Shown piece by piece: positions 30,776 through 41,259 of a DNA stretch of 64,000 nt. Numbering within the stretch: position 1 is the first letter of the stretch; each line of letters starts with the position of its first letter. Source of the DNA: JABWCI01 sp964415565. Its GTDB lineage: Bacteria > Patescibacteriota > Gracilibacteria > BD1-5 > UBA6164. A program made the translations under genes and the position numbers. The DNA lies in NCBI GenBank assembly GCA_964415565.1, contig CAYQAV010000131.1:1-64000 (forward strand), given 5' to 3'. Under the pieces are notes generated by a model that saw only the letters and a program-made list of their open reading frames with translations, made no database searches and was not told the origin of the DNA.

Positions 30776-32092
30776 ATGAATTGATTAAGAGAATATGCTA
30801 TAAAAAAATGACTAAATGATGAAAGTGAAATAAATAAATTAGAATCATTTTTTGATGATTATGAAGTAATAAAAGGTTTAGAAGAAGCTGAAAAAAATCG
30901 TATAAAAAGATATATGTGGCTTTTTCCATCTTGTTTAATAGCTTTTTTTGGAGTTGTTTTCATAGCATCTTTATGAGTTATTCAAGTTGAGATAGGTGAT
31001 ACTTGAAATTATAGAAATAGTGTTGCTTTTGATGGTATTTACTATTGATCAATATTATGATTCTTAGTTTTCGGAATAATTGTTGGTATTTTTCGTAAAA
31101 GAATTGAATGAGCTATAAAAGAAAATATCTTATCAAAACTTTCTAAACAAATATATGAAAAATTAGAGTATAATTGAAACAAAAAATATGCATTTTGAGA
31201 TATTAAGGAACTTAGAAATGTTAATTTTCTAAACTCATATGAAAGAATTGATAAAATAGAAGATTCTATTGCTTTTACACTACAAAAAGATTGAAGATAT
31301 GCAACAATTCAAGGTTATGAGCTTGAAACTTCTGAAGTTAGATGATCTTGAAAAAATAGAAGAAGAGTAACTACTAATCATTGTTATCTTTTAAAAACAA
31401 GACTTCCAAGTGCTCGTATAAATATAAATACTGATATATTTATAAAAACTGATAAAGCTGATAATTTTTGACATAATATTATTATTTCTATTATTATTTG
31501 ATTAATAGTATGATTTTTTATAGGTATGTTTTCTCAAAATATGTCTGTTTGAATTATTTCTTTTTTAGTTGTTTCATGAATTGTTTACTTTTTTGTAAAA
31601 AAAAGTAATAATAAAAATCGTGTTAAACTTGAAAGTATAGAATTTGAAAAACTTTATGATGTTCAATGTTTAGATCAAGTAACAAGTCGTATGATTATTA
31701 CTCCAGCTTTTATGGATAGATTAGTTCAATTATCGCAAAAAACTAAAAACAAGTATGAATTTCTTTTTAGATGAGATGTATTTTATGTAAAATGGAATTT
31801 ATCAAAATCATATTTAGAAATAAATACTTGGAAAAAGATAACAAAAAATATAGAAACTTTTATAGATTGGTATTGAGAAATGAAGGAAATTATTTCTTTT
31901 ATTAAAGATATGCAAATACTTTATTTATCTAAAACTGAACAAATATATGTAGACTGAGAATTAGCACCTCAATATGAAACAATGAATGAATCAGATTTAG
32001 TTTGAACAAATAATGTATTTGGTAATATGTTAGGTTGAAAATTTTGAAATATATGAATTGGTAATTTTTCTTGAAAATTTACCTTAAAATAA
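30776..32092 (+). CDS. DUF3137 membrane protein, 438 aa
   Basis: Two pairs of transmembrane helices are visible, at about residues 45-110 and 235-280, separated by a soluble domain and followed by a C-terminal soluble domain. The arrangement and the pairing with lemA fit the DUF3137 family. More than 30 TGA-Gly codons break the gene under the standard code. It ends at a strong bidirectional terminator. Function unknown. Confidence 0.8.
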
Positions 32093-32123
32093 AAAACTAG
32101 GAACCGAAGGTTCCTAGTTTTTT
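32091..32123. terminator. Bidirectional terminator after DUF3137 / prepilin
   Basis: AAAAAACTAGGAACC pairs with GGTTCCTAGTTTTTT around a GAA loop, serving both convergent units. Confidence 0.85.
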
Positions 32124-33558
32124 ATTTTAACATCACTTTTGATAAAAATGTATTTATTTTTTCTTTATTTTCATCTAAATTGAAACAATTATAATTTCTA
32201 TAATGTTTTAAAATTAAATTTATTAAATTTCAATTTTTAGATATATCTAAATCATTTATAGGATTAATTAAAACAATATCATTTTTTGTATCAATATTTA
32301 AATTTCATATACTTGTAGTATCAAAAGTATTATAAGTTGCAGTTCACCAAATACCATTTGGATATTTTAAATTTGGAATAGCAACTTCTAATTTATTATC
32401 TGTTTTTGTATATATTTTTTCGTCTCACTGAGTGAAAAAATAAAATTCTTTTTCATTAGATCATATCCTTAATTTTATAGTATAATTTCAAGGATTTGAA
32501 AAATCTATTAAGTTTGTTAGTCAAATAGTATATGTACTTGTTCATATAAAATTTTTATACTCTTGAGTTGCTCAACTCATAAAAGTATAAGTAAATATAT
32601 TGGTATTAAAATCTTTTTCATCACTTACTTCATCAATATTGAAGTCAGTATTTATATTAAGAGAAGTTATATTAGAATTTATATTATTATTATAAAAACT
32701 TAAATAAATTTTATCAATATTATTTTCAGTTACTCATGAAAAAGTAAATATTTTATTTGGTACAATTACTGATTCACTACTAAATTTTAATATTTCTCAA
32801 TTTCAACTATTGGCTATATAAAGTGTTTTTCAAACACTATCATAATATAATCAAGTTGGTTCGTTTAATCCATCATTTTCATCTAAAAGTGTGTGAATAG
32901 TTGTTCATGAAAGGTATAAAATCCTATTATTTAAAGTATCACTTACATATAAAACATCTCAATCAGAAGCCATTCAAGTAGGAGAATTTAAATATATTCA
33001 AGTAGCACTTGTTCACTCACTAAATTTATCTCAAAAAACTCATCTTCAAATAACTGTATTTCATAAATTATCTGTAACCTTATGTTCTTTTTGATATGAA
33101 ATATAAGTATTTCATTTATGACTAATACTTCAAGTTAGATAATTATTTGTAGTTATATCTTCTCAATTTTCAAAAAATGGAATAAAGTTTTTTATAAAAA
33201 TATGTTTTGTTTTTGTATCTTCGCTACTTACATCATTACAATAATATCAATCTAAAATAGAAGATCCAATATATGTAAAACCTCATTTATCAAATATATT
33301 TTGTCTTTTAAATATAACTCATGAACTTGTAAAATGTAAACTTCCTGAATTTTCTATACTTCAAAGCGTTTCATATATGTCAGATGCAAAATCGTTTAAA
33401 TCTGAAGCATTTGTCAGAGATTTTTGTTGCAAAAAAATATTTTGCATTCAACTTGATACAAAAACTCAAATAGAAACCATAAGAATCATAGAAATAGTTA
33501 TTCAAACTATTAATTCTATCAGTGAAAAGGCTCTTTTTATTTTATTTTTAGAATCCAT
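32122..33558 (-). CDS. Prepilin-type protein with NHL-like repeats, 478 aa
   Basis: The N-terminus has the type IV prepilin signature K-R-A-F-S-L-I-E-L-I-V-G. Predicted cleavage falls after A10 and Glu is at +5, with a hydrophobic helix following. The -1 residue is Ala instead of the usual Gly. About residues 145-215 contain two NHL-like beta-propeller strands (P-T-G-M-A-S-D, V-S-D-T-L-N-N-R-I; then N-E-P-T-G-L-Y-Y-D, I-A-N-S-G-N-G-E-I). The rest is beta-rich and unrecognised. It may be a pilus-associated minor pilin or tip protein. It overlaps the upstream holB-like gene by 22 bases. Confidence 0.75.
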
Positions 33559-34226
33559 TTATCAACTATATATTTAGCATTTAAATTATTTTGTTTTATA
33601 GAATTTATATCTTCATTTATTTCTTCTAAATAATTTATAAAAGTTAAATTATTTTTAGAATATATGATTAAATTTTCTAAGAAATCTATGTATTCTTGTT
33701 TTTCTAATTTACTTTTAAAAAAGTAAGCTATTAGTTCATTACTTTCTTCTTTTAAATAGCTTTTTATCAAACTTAAATAAAATGCATTTTCTTTTTTAAT
33801 TTGTGAAATATTTAAGTCAATTATTTGAACTCTTGAAATAATTGTTTCTAAAATATTATTTTCTCCAGAATTTGTAGTAAAAATGATGTTTCAAACTCAA
33901 GGTTCTTCAAAAAATTTTAAAAGTGAATTGCTTGAAGTAGGGGTTAATCTAGAGATATTTTCTATAAAAAATATTTGAAATTTAAAAGGTGATTTTGAGT
34001 TAGAATATTCTACAAAGCTTTTTATTTCTTTAATTTTTATTTTTTCTCAGTCATCTTTTAATATATATAAATATACATTTGGAATCTCAAATTCTTTAAG
34101 TAAGGAAATTGCAATATTTTCTACTTTCTCATTTAGTAAATCTAGGTTTTTTCCAATAAACAAAAAAGGAGACACTTCACCTCCTTTTTTTATTTTTTCA
34201 CTTATTTTTGATACTATATTATCCAT
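33537..34226 (-). CDS. holB: DNA polymerase III delta-prime-like clamp-loader subunit, 229 aa
   Basis: The segment F-F-I-E-N-I-S-R-L-T, S-S-N-S-L-L-K-F-F-E-E-P followed by I-I-F-T-T-N and I-I-S-R-V-Q is the delta-prime/RarA-type clamp-loader pattern. A Walker A motif is not obvious; the N-terminal loop (P-F-L-F-I-G-K-N) is degenerate, as in many delta-prime proteins. The protein is short for HolB (usually about 300). It is the middle gene of a lipoprotein-holB-prepilin operon with overlapping ends. Confidence 0.75.
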
Positions 34227-34584
34227 TTTCAGCTGAATTAATTATGTCATTTATTAAAGAGTCTATATCATTTAATATTTCTTCTTCAGTTATGTTGTCT
34301 TTAGAAGCTTCTTCATTTGTTTCAACTATAGTTTCTATATTTTTTTCTACACTTGCATTTTGTCCACCAGAATTTGTTTCTATTTTAATTTCTGTTCACT
34401 TTTCATAAAAAGTGTATTTTCATTCTTCACTTATTTCTCCTGTTCAAGTTACAGTTCAAGAATCAGTATTATCAATACTTATAATAGCCCCAGAATCAGT
34501 TTTTGGAGTTGTATTATCGTCTTTAGAAAGAGTACAAGAACTAATAATTAGAGTAAAAAGAGTTATTATTATTAATTTTTTCAT
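34219..34584 (-). CDS. Small lipoprotein, 121 aa
   Basis: A signal peptide ends in the lipobox I-S-S-C (about 14-17). The mature part is Thr/Glu/Asp-rich and low complexity, so probably surface exposed. TGA-Gly codons occur in the middle. Its stop overlaps the start of the holB-like gene by 8 bases (ATGGATAA), implying translational coupling. It is divergent from comM. Confidence 0.7.
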
Positions 34585-34648
34585 AGATAAAGCATTAAAA
34601 ATTACAATTGTTATTATTTTAATTCAAAAATAAAAAAAATCAACAAAA

Positions 34649-34686
34649 AACAATTTAATGCAAATTTAATGTGCCATGAGTATAAT
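34649..34686 (+). promoter_or_regulatory. comM promoter with AATTTAATG direct repeat
   Basis: Two AATTTAATG copies start 11 bp apart, followed after 9 bases by TATAAT. The -10 box ends 25 bases before the comM ATG. The same arrangement precedes the candidate small RNA at 23116. No TTGACA-like -35 is present, so an activator bound to the repeats is likely. Confidence 0.6.
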
Positions 34687-34711
34687 GATATTTTATTATT
34701 AAATTTGAAAA

Positions 34712-36250
34712 ATGATAAGTAAAATAAACTCTATTGCTATAAACTGAATTGTTTCTGATTTGATAGAAGTTGAAGTTGATATAAATACATGACTTCCTAG
34801 TTTTACGATAGTTTGATTGCCTGACCAATGAGTTCAAGAAAGTAAGGAAAGGATTAGATCAGCTTTAAAGTCTAGTAATTCAAAATTACCAACTTCTAGA
34901 ATTACTATAAATCTAGCACCAGCAGATATAAAAAAATCATGACCTAATTTTGATCTAGCAATTGCAATTGGGATATTAAATCATGAATGAGTTATAAATG
35001 ATGATTATTTAATAGATAGTATATTTGTCTGAGAATTGTCTCTTGATTGAAAACTTAGAAAGATTTCAGGAGTGCTACCAAGTACTATTTGAGCAAAGGA
35101 AAAATGATTTAAAAGAATATTTTTACCACTTGAAAACTCACTAGAAGCATCAATTATTCCTTGAATTGATATAGTTTGAATAAATAATTTAACTGATTTA
35201 ATTGATATCTTAAATAAAGATAAACCGTTAGAATTAATTCCAAAACTGGATTTTAAAAATTTAAATAAAGATGATTTTATAGATTCTAAATATGATTTAA
35301 AATATATTTTATGACAAAATCATGCAAAAAGAGCTCTTGAAATAGCTGCAAGTTGAGGACACAATATAATTATGAGCTGACCACCAGGTTCTGGAAAAAC
35401 TATGCTTAGTAGAGCATTTTCAACAATACTTCCTGATTTAACAATTGATGAAGCAATAGAAGTTTCAAAAATTTATAGTATTTCAGGACTTTTAAATAGT
35501 GAAAATCCTATAATTACAAGAAGACCATTTAGAGTTATACATCATACTGCAAGTTCTGTGAGTATTATTTGATGATGAAGAAATGCAAAACCAGGTGAGA
35601 TTTCTCTAGCACATAAATGAGTTTTGTTTTTGGATGAAGTTTTGGAGTTTAATAAAAGTGTTTTGGAGGTTTTAAGACAACCAATCGAAGATTGAGAAAT
35701 CACAGTAAATAGGATAAATGCAAGTCTGACTTATCCAGCTAAATTTATATTAGTTTGAGCTATGAATCCTTGTCCTTGTGGTTTTTTATCTGATCCAGAC
35801 AAAGATTGTATTTGTACTTTTAGGCAAATAGAAAATTATAAAAGCAAACTTTCATGACCACTTATAGACAGGATAGATATATTTATAGAAGTACCAAAAG
35901 TAAAAGTATGAGAATTTAAAGTTGATGAAAAATATGAAAATGCAGTTACTTCTAAAATCATAAAAGACAAGGTTGAAAAGTCTAGAATTATCCAATTAGC
36001 TAGATTTAAAAATACAAAAATCACTTTTAATAGTGAGATGACAACAAAGGAAATAAACAAATATTGTCAGCTTGATAGTGAAAGTGAAAATATCTTAAAA
36101 CAAGCAATTGCAAGTTTAAATCTGTCAGCTAGAGCTTATTATAGGATACTCAAATTATCCAGGACTATAGCGGATTTAGAGTGAAGTGATGATATAAAAA
36201 AAGAGCATATATTGGAAGCTCTTAGTTTTAGGAAGAGGGAGGAGAAATAA
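34712..36250 (+). CDS. comM: ComM/YifB family Mg-chelatase-like AAA+ ATPase, 512 aa
   Basis: ComM is a hexameric helicase that promotes branch migration of incoming DNA during natural transformation. The N-terminal LonC-like domain has INTGLPSFTIVGLPDQGVQE and R-I-T-I-N-L-A-P-A-D. The AAA+ core carries Walker A G-P-P-G-S-G-K-T and Walker B L-F-L-D-E. The N-P-C-P-C-G-F and C-I-C-T cysteines form a putative zinc site. The C-terminal lid ends in S-A-R-A-Y-Y-R-I-L-K-L-S-R-T-I-A-D-L. The first Walker A glycine is TGA. A pilin-type gene lies in the divergent operon. Confidence 0.95.
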
Positions 36251-36257
36251 TATTTAA

Positions 36258-36312
36258 CTAGCATTTTCAAAAATTATTTTTATAATAAAAACAAAAATTA
36301 AATATAATTATA
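36258..36312 (+). repeat. Left 55-bp direct repeat of the R-M island
   Basis: This sequence matches 39856-39910 at 52 of 55 positions. It starts 8 bases after the comM stop and contains a TATAAT-like box, so it can serve as the promoter for the next gene. The three mismatches suggest an old duplication. Confidence 0.8.
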
Positions 36313-36330
36313 GATTAATAAAAAAAATTT

Positions 36331-37800
36331 ATGAATAATCAAATATTATCAAAATATGATACAAAAATAACTCTAGATTTTTTATTAAAAGAAAAAGAGT
36401 CAGTTATTTTTGAAAGAAAATGAATTTTTAAACCAGATGGAGATATTTGATTTTCTCCTTCAAAAGTTGCTAGTGAGATTATTTGAATGTTAAATGCTGA
36501 TGGTGGTATTTTGGTTTTATGAATTAATTCTGGAGAAATACAAGATTTAAAACTTTTATCAAACACAAAATTTAATGATTATTTACAAGTTGTTCATCAA
36601 TTTATAACTCCACCTGCAATAGTTAAATTAGAGGAAATTTATATAGATTGAAAATGTATTTTAGTCTATCATATACCATCAGAAAAAGAAAGAATTTTTT
36701 GTAGAAAAGATAATGAGGAAGTTTGGTTCAGAAATTGAGATGAAACAATAAAATTAGATAGAGAAGCAGTAAAGGTACTAGAATATAATAAATCTATAAG
36801 AAAATTTGAAGAAGAAAAAAGAGATGACTTTGATAAAGAAGACCTGAGAGAAAGTGTTTTGGAATATTACAAAAAGAAAATAAATTTTAACTGAAGTTAT
36901 GATGATTTATTAGTATATAGAAATTTAGCAATAAAAAAAGATTGAAAGTATATTTATAATAATGCAGCAATCTTACTATTTGCTGAAAATACTGAAAAGT
37001 ATATAAGTTCTTCTTCAGTAAGATATGTAAGATATTCTTGAATAAAATTAGAATCAGGAAGAAATTTTAATGTTATAAAAGATCAACCATTTGAATGATG
37101 TATACCAAGACTTATAGAATTAGTAAAAAGATTTTTGAGTAGTGTTTTTAGAGATTATTATTATTTAGATTTAGAAACTTGAAAATTTAATAAAATTCCT
37201 GAGTATCCTGAAGATGCTTGGCTGGAATGATTAGTAAATGCATTAACTCACAGGTCTTATAATATTCACTGAAATGTTATTTATATTAAACATTATGATG
37301 ATAGACTTGAAATTTCAAATTCTTGACCATTGCCAATGTGAGTAACTGTCAAAAATATAAGAGAAAGGAGATTTTCAAGAAATCCAAAGATAGCAAAAGT
37401 TTTATATGAAATGTGATATGTAAGAGAATTAAATGAATGAGTAAAAAGAATCTATGAATCAATGGAAAAGTCTTTTTTATGTGAACCAGAATATATTGAT
37501 AAAGAAAATATTGTTACTCTTGTGTTAAAAAATAATGTATCAAAGGATGAAGACACTATTTCTGAAAAAACTATGAAAAGAATAGAAAATATATTTATTT
37601 CTTTGAATGATAGTGAAAAACAAATACTTAGTTATTTATTGATTAATAAAAAATCTACAGTTCTAGAATTGAAAGAGAATATTAATATTTCAATTCAAAT
37701 GATTAGACAGTATATTAACAATTTTATAGAAATTGAAATAGTTTCTAGAGATAGTGAAAAAATTAGAGACAAAAATGCTATATATAAAATTAAGAAATAG
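36331..37800 (+). CDS. AlbA_2 / RecG-like ATP-binding domain protein, 489 aa
   Basis: The N-terminal AlbA_2 domain shows the E-x-K-G-like F-E-R-K-G and the glycine motif G-M-L-N-A-D-G-G-I-L-V-L-G. A HATPase-like region follows, with E-G-L-V-N-A-L-T-H-R-S-Y and the L-E-I-S-N-S-G-P-L-P strand (COG2865-type). The C-terminal ~70 residues form a winged helix. Members are often linked to mobile or defence islands. It stands first in a unit with a restriction enzyme and methyltransferase, inside the repeat-flanked island. The stop is TAG. Confidence 0.85.
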
Positions 37801-37820
37801 ATTAATCTAAATTAATTTAA

Positions 37821-37917
37821 AATAAGGAAAGTAAAATTAAATATAAATTTGTCTTTATTTTAAGCTATTTTATAAAAACAAGGAAAGTTTAATAAAAAAT
37901 AAGGAAAGTAAAATTAA
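37821..37917 (+). repeat. Direct repeats (AATAAGGAAAGTAAAATTAA) before the restriction gene
   Basis: A 20-base sequence occurs identically at 37821-37840 and 37898-37917, and its core AAGGAAAG again at 37880-37887. All three copies have the same orientation, within 115 bases of the restriction gene start. They look like operator iterons. Confidence 0.5.
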
Positions 37918-37933
37918 TATTAAAATCTATATT

Positions 37934-38653
37934 ATGCAAAACAAAGAAATCACATTTTCAGATGCAATAGAACAAGTTATGATAAATAATTGATTTTATG
38001 CACCACTTTCTCTTATTTATAAAGAATTTTGAAAATATAGAGAAAAAACTTGATTAACTACAGATAATACAATTCAAGAAAGAGTTCAAAGAGATAAAAG
38101 ATTTACTAAAATTGGTTATTGAGTTTATGCTTTAACTGAATTTTTAGATAAATTACCAAAAGAAAAGCCTATAAAAACAGAAAAAGATAAGATTGAAAGA
38201 ATGCATTCAAGAATTCAATGAATGCTTATTGAAATTTGAAATATGAATTGATATGATACATATACTCCTGATAAAAATTGAATTTTTATAAACAAAGAAA
38301 TTTGAAAACTAGCTACTCTTGATAAAATTCCACAATTCACATATGAAAAAATTATCAATGATTCTATAAGATTTGTTGATGTAATTTGGTTTAATGAAAG
38401 ATGATTTCCTGCAAAATTGATAGAAGTTGAAAATTCTACAGATTTTAGAGCTTGATTTATAAAAATGAATGAAATTCAAGATTTTAGAACTGATTTTTTA
38501 TTTATTGCACCAGAAGAAAGAAAAAATAAATTTGATACTGAAAGACAAAAAATTGCATTTAAAAATATAAAAGATAGATGTATATTTCAAACTTATGATT
38601 TTGTAGAAAATTGGTACAATAATCATATTGAATGAAAAAAGTTTAAAATATAA
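37934..38653 (+). CDS. Probable type II restriction endonuclease with HARE-HTH domain, 239 aa
   Basis: Residues 1-70 look like a HARE-type winged helix (D-A-I-E-Q-V-M, then K-I-G-Y-G-V-Y-A-L). A PD-(D/E)XK-like nuclease core follows: F-V-D-V-I-W (Asp about 148) then L-I-E-V-E-N-S-T-D (Glu 164 and 166). The next gene is a D12-class adenine methyltransferase, which supports an R-M pair. The recognition site is unknown. A hairpin terminator separates it from the methyltransferase. Confidence 0.7.
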
Positions 38654-38696
38654 TTTTACTACTTATAATCTGTTGTAATTCATGAGTTTTCATGTA

Positions 38697-38731
38697 AAAT
38701 AAGCCAATATTTAATATTGACTTATTTTTTT
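38697..38731 (+). terminator. Hairpin between restriction and methyltransferase genes
   Basis: AAATAAGCCAATATT pairs with AATATTGACTTATTT (one mismatch), followed by T6 that abuts the methyltransferase ATG. It may end the restriction transcript or limit readthrough into the methyltransferase gene. Confidence 0.65.
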
Positions 38732-39802
38732 ATGAACTACCTTTGATCAAAAAAATCATTAATAGAATTTATAGAAAAATCTATAAATTCTATAGTTAGT
38801 GAAAAAAAATATACATTTTCTGATCTTTTTGCTTGAACTTGAATAGTTTGAAGATATTTTAAAGAGAAATGACATAGTGTAATCGCAAATGATTTGCAAT
38901 ATTATAGCTTTGTATTAAATAAAAACTATATCTGAAATCATACTGATTTATATTTTTCTTGATTAAGAGAAAAAATCCCAGAATTATTTGTTTGAGATGT
39001 AAATAATTATAAAGAAATAGTTTGTAATTATCTAAATTGATTGAAATGAAAAAAATGATTTATATATAAAAACTATTCTGTTTGATGAACAAAATGAGAA
39101 GAATACGAAAGAATGTATTTCTCAGATGAAAATGCAATGAAATGTGATGCAATAAGAAGTAAGATTGAAAAATGGAAAGATAAAGAACTTATAACTGAAA
39201 ACGAATATTATTTTTTATTAACAAGTTTATTAGAAAATATAGATAAGGTTGCAAATACTGCTTCTGTTTACTGAGCTTTTTTGAAAAAATTAAAAAAATC
39301 AGCAGAAAAAGTTATGTTTTTAAAACCAGCAGATTTTTTCTTAAATGATCACGAACATACAGTTTATAATTCAGATGTAAATGAATTAATTAAAAATACT
39401 TCTCACGAAGTTGTATATTTGGATCCACCATATAATGAAAGACAATATAGTGCAAATTATCATGTACTTGAAACAATAGCAAAATATGATAAACCAAAAC
39501 TAAAATGAAAAACTTGAATGAGAGATTATAGTAAACAAAAATCACTTTATTGTAAAAAAACAGAAGTTAAGAATTCATTTAGAGAATTAATCCAAAATAT
39601 AGATGCAAAATATGTATTTTTGAGCTATAATTGTGAATGATTAATGAATATAGATGAAATAAAAGAAATAATGTCTTCAAGATGAGAATATTGAGTTTTT
39701 ACTAAAGAATATAAAAGATTTAAAGCAGATAAAACAGAAAATAGAAATCATAAAAAAGTATGAGTAACTGAATATTTACATTATGTTAAAATAATGAATT
39801 AA
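38732..39802 (+). CDS. D12-class DNA adenine-N6 methyltransferase, 356 aa
   Basis: The N-terminal N-Y-L-G-S-K, SAM-binding F-A-G-T-G (33-37) and catalytic D-P-P-Y (231-234) followed by N-E-R-Q-Y-S identify the alpha-group, Dam/DpnII-like adenine methyltransferases. A helical target-recognition insertion spans about 90-200. Both F-x-G-x-G glycines are TGA codons, so the gene has been adapted to the host code. It protects host DNA against the upstream nuclease. Confidence 0.9.
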
Positions 39803-39804
39803 AT

Positions 39805-39849
39805 AAAAAACAATCATTTTGTCGGAGCTGACAAAATGGTTGTTTTTTA
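39805..39849 (+). terminator. Methyltransferase terminator
   Basis: A long stem (AAAAAACAATCATTTTGTC with GACAAAATGGTTGTTTTTT, one mismatch) is followed by a T-rich tract, just after the methyltransferase stop. Confidence 0.85.
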
Positions 39850-39855
39850 TTTTTT

Positions 39856-39910
39856 CTAGCATTTTCAAAAAATATTTTTATAATAAAAACCAAAATTAAA
39901 TTTAATTATA
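39856..39910 (+). repeat. Right 55-bp direct repeat of the R-M island
   Basis: It matches 36258-36312 at 52 of 55 bases and ends 4 bases before the start of the polysaccharide pyruvyltransferase gene, where it acts as the upstream region. The two copies bound a 3.5-kb segment with three genes. Confidence 0.8.
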
Positions 39911-39914
39911 AAAG

Positions 39915-40940
39915 ATGAAAATAAGTATTTTTGCTTCGATTTGAGCACAAAACCTTTGAGATGAACTGATATTAAAAAACGAAATAAAACTTTTAAAGAA
40001 AGAGTATTGAGAAGATACTAAATTTAGAGTTTTTACTTACGATAAAAAAAATCCATTTTTTATTGACGAAAATGTAGTTTATAGTGAATATTTTCCAATT
40101 TTAATAAGAGAATGAAAAAAAATATTTAAAAATTTAATCAATTTTTTTATATTTATTTTTAGTGTTATTTGAAGTGATTTAATAGTTATAGGTTGAGGTT
40201 GAATCATATATGACAATGAAGTACAATCTACAAAAAATCCTCTAGATTCTTGGATTTTTAGAGTAAGAGTTTTTAGATTTTTTAGAAAGAAATTCAGATT
40301 TTTTAGAGTTTGAATAAATATTAAAAATGAACTTAGTTTAAAAAAAGTTAAAAAAATATTTAAAAAAGCTTATAAAATAGAAGTAAGAGATAATTATAGT
40401 TTTGAATTATTGAAATCTTTGTGAATAGAATCAAGTATAGAAAAAGACCCAGTTTTCTATGATGCTTGAGAATTAGTAATTGATAAATCTATAATTTGAA
40501 CTATTTCATCATATCATTTTGATAAAACTTTATTTAAAGATTTTGACTTAGTTTGAAAAAAAATTGGTTTGGCAATAAGAGCTTGATATTTTTTTGAACA
40601 ATCAAACATATCTTCAAGGATGGAAGAGTGAAGAGTTAGAGAAATAATAAATTATTTAGTTTCAGAGTGAGCAAGTGTTGTTTTATTACCTCATAGTTTT
40701 CACGAAACTGATGAATTGGCAAATGATTTCTTGTTTATGAGTAATTTTATTTGAGAAGAGTGAGTTAGTATAAAAGAAAATATGACAGAAGTTTATGAAA
40801 CTTATACAAAAAAAGAAATTGATATCTGCATTGCTATGAGATTACACTCTATAATTCTTAGTCATGTTTATAAGATTCCTTTTATTTGAGTTAGTTATTC
40901 TACAAAAACAGATGAAGTTTTAAATGAATTAAAAAAATAA
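39915..40940 (+). CDS. Polysaccharide pyruvyltransferase family protein, 341 aa
   Basis: The family (CsaB/WcaK-like) transfers pyruvate from PEP to surface sugars. The N-terminus has G-A-Q-N-L-G-D-E. A run of four glycines lies in I-V-I-G-G-G-G-I-I, two of them TGA. The C-terminal C-I-A-M-R-L-H-S-I-I motif is diagnostic. The length is typical. It starts after the right-hand island repeat and is followed one base later by the Ogt-like gene. Confidence 0.88.
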
Positions 40941-40941
40941 T

Positions 40942-41223
40942 ATGAAACAAGAAATCTTGAATTATCTTCTAACTATTCCTAAGTGAAAAGTTACAACATA
41001 TAAAAATATTGCTAATATATTTGGTGTTCATCCTAGAACTGTTTCTCAAACTATGAGATATAATAAAAATCCAGAAATTTTTCCTTGTTATAAAGTTATA
41101 GCATCAACTTGAAAAATAAGTTGATACAATACTTCAAGATGAGTAGAAGAAAAAATAGAAAAATTAAAAAATGATGGTATTGAAGTTATAAATTGAGTTG
41201 TTGATAAAAAATTTATTATATAA
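40942..41223 (+). CDS. Short O6-alkylguanine-DNA alkyltransferase-like protein, 93 aa
   Basis: Only the DNA-binding/active-site domain of Ogt/MGMT is present: K-G-K-V-T-T-Y-K-N-I-A, a helix with H-P-R-T-V-S-Q, then P-C-Y-K-V-I and S-G-Y-N-T-S-R-G-V. The acceptor Cys is kept, but the usual PCHRV is PCYKV (His to Tyr, Arg to Lys). Its size is that of ATL proteins, which have lost the Cys. It may be a minimal repair enzyme or a damage binder. It ends at a terminator. Confidence 0.8.
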
Positions 41224-41259
41224 AAAAAACTCTGATTTTTAAAAATCAGAGTTTTTTTT
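41222..41259. terminator. Bidirectional terminator between Ogt-like gene and ung
   Basis: AAAAAAAACTCTGATTTTT pairs with AAAAATCAGAGTTTTTTTT, overlapping the ends of both convergent genes. Confidence 0.85.
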
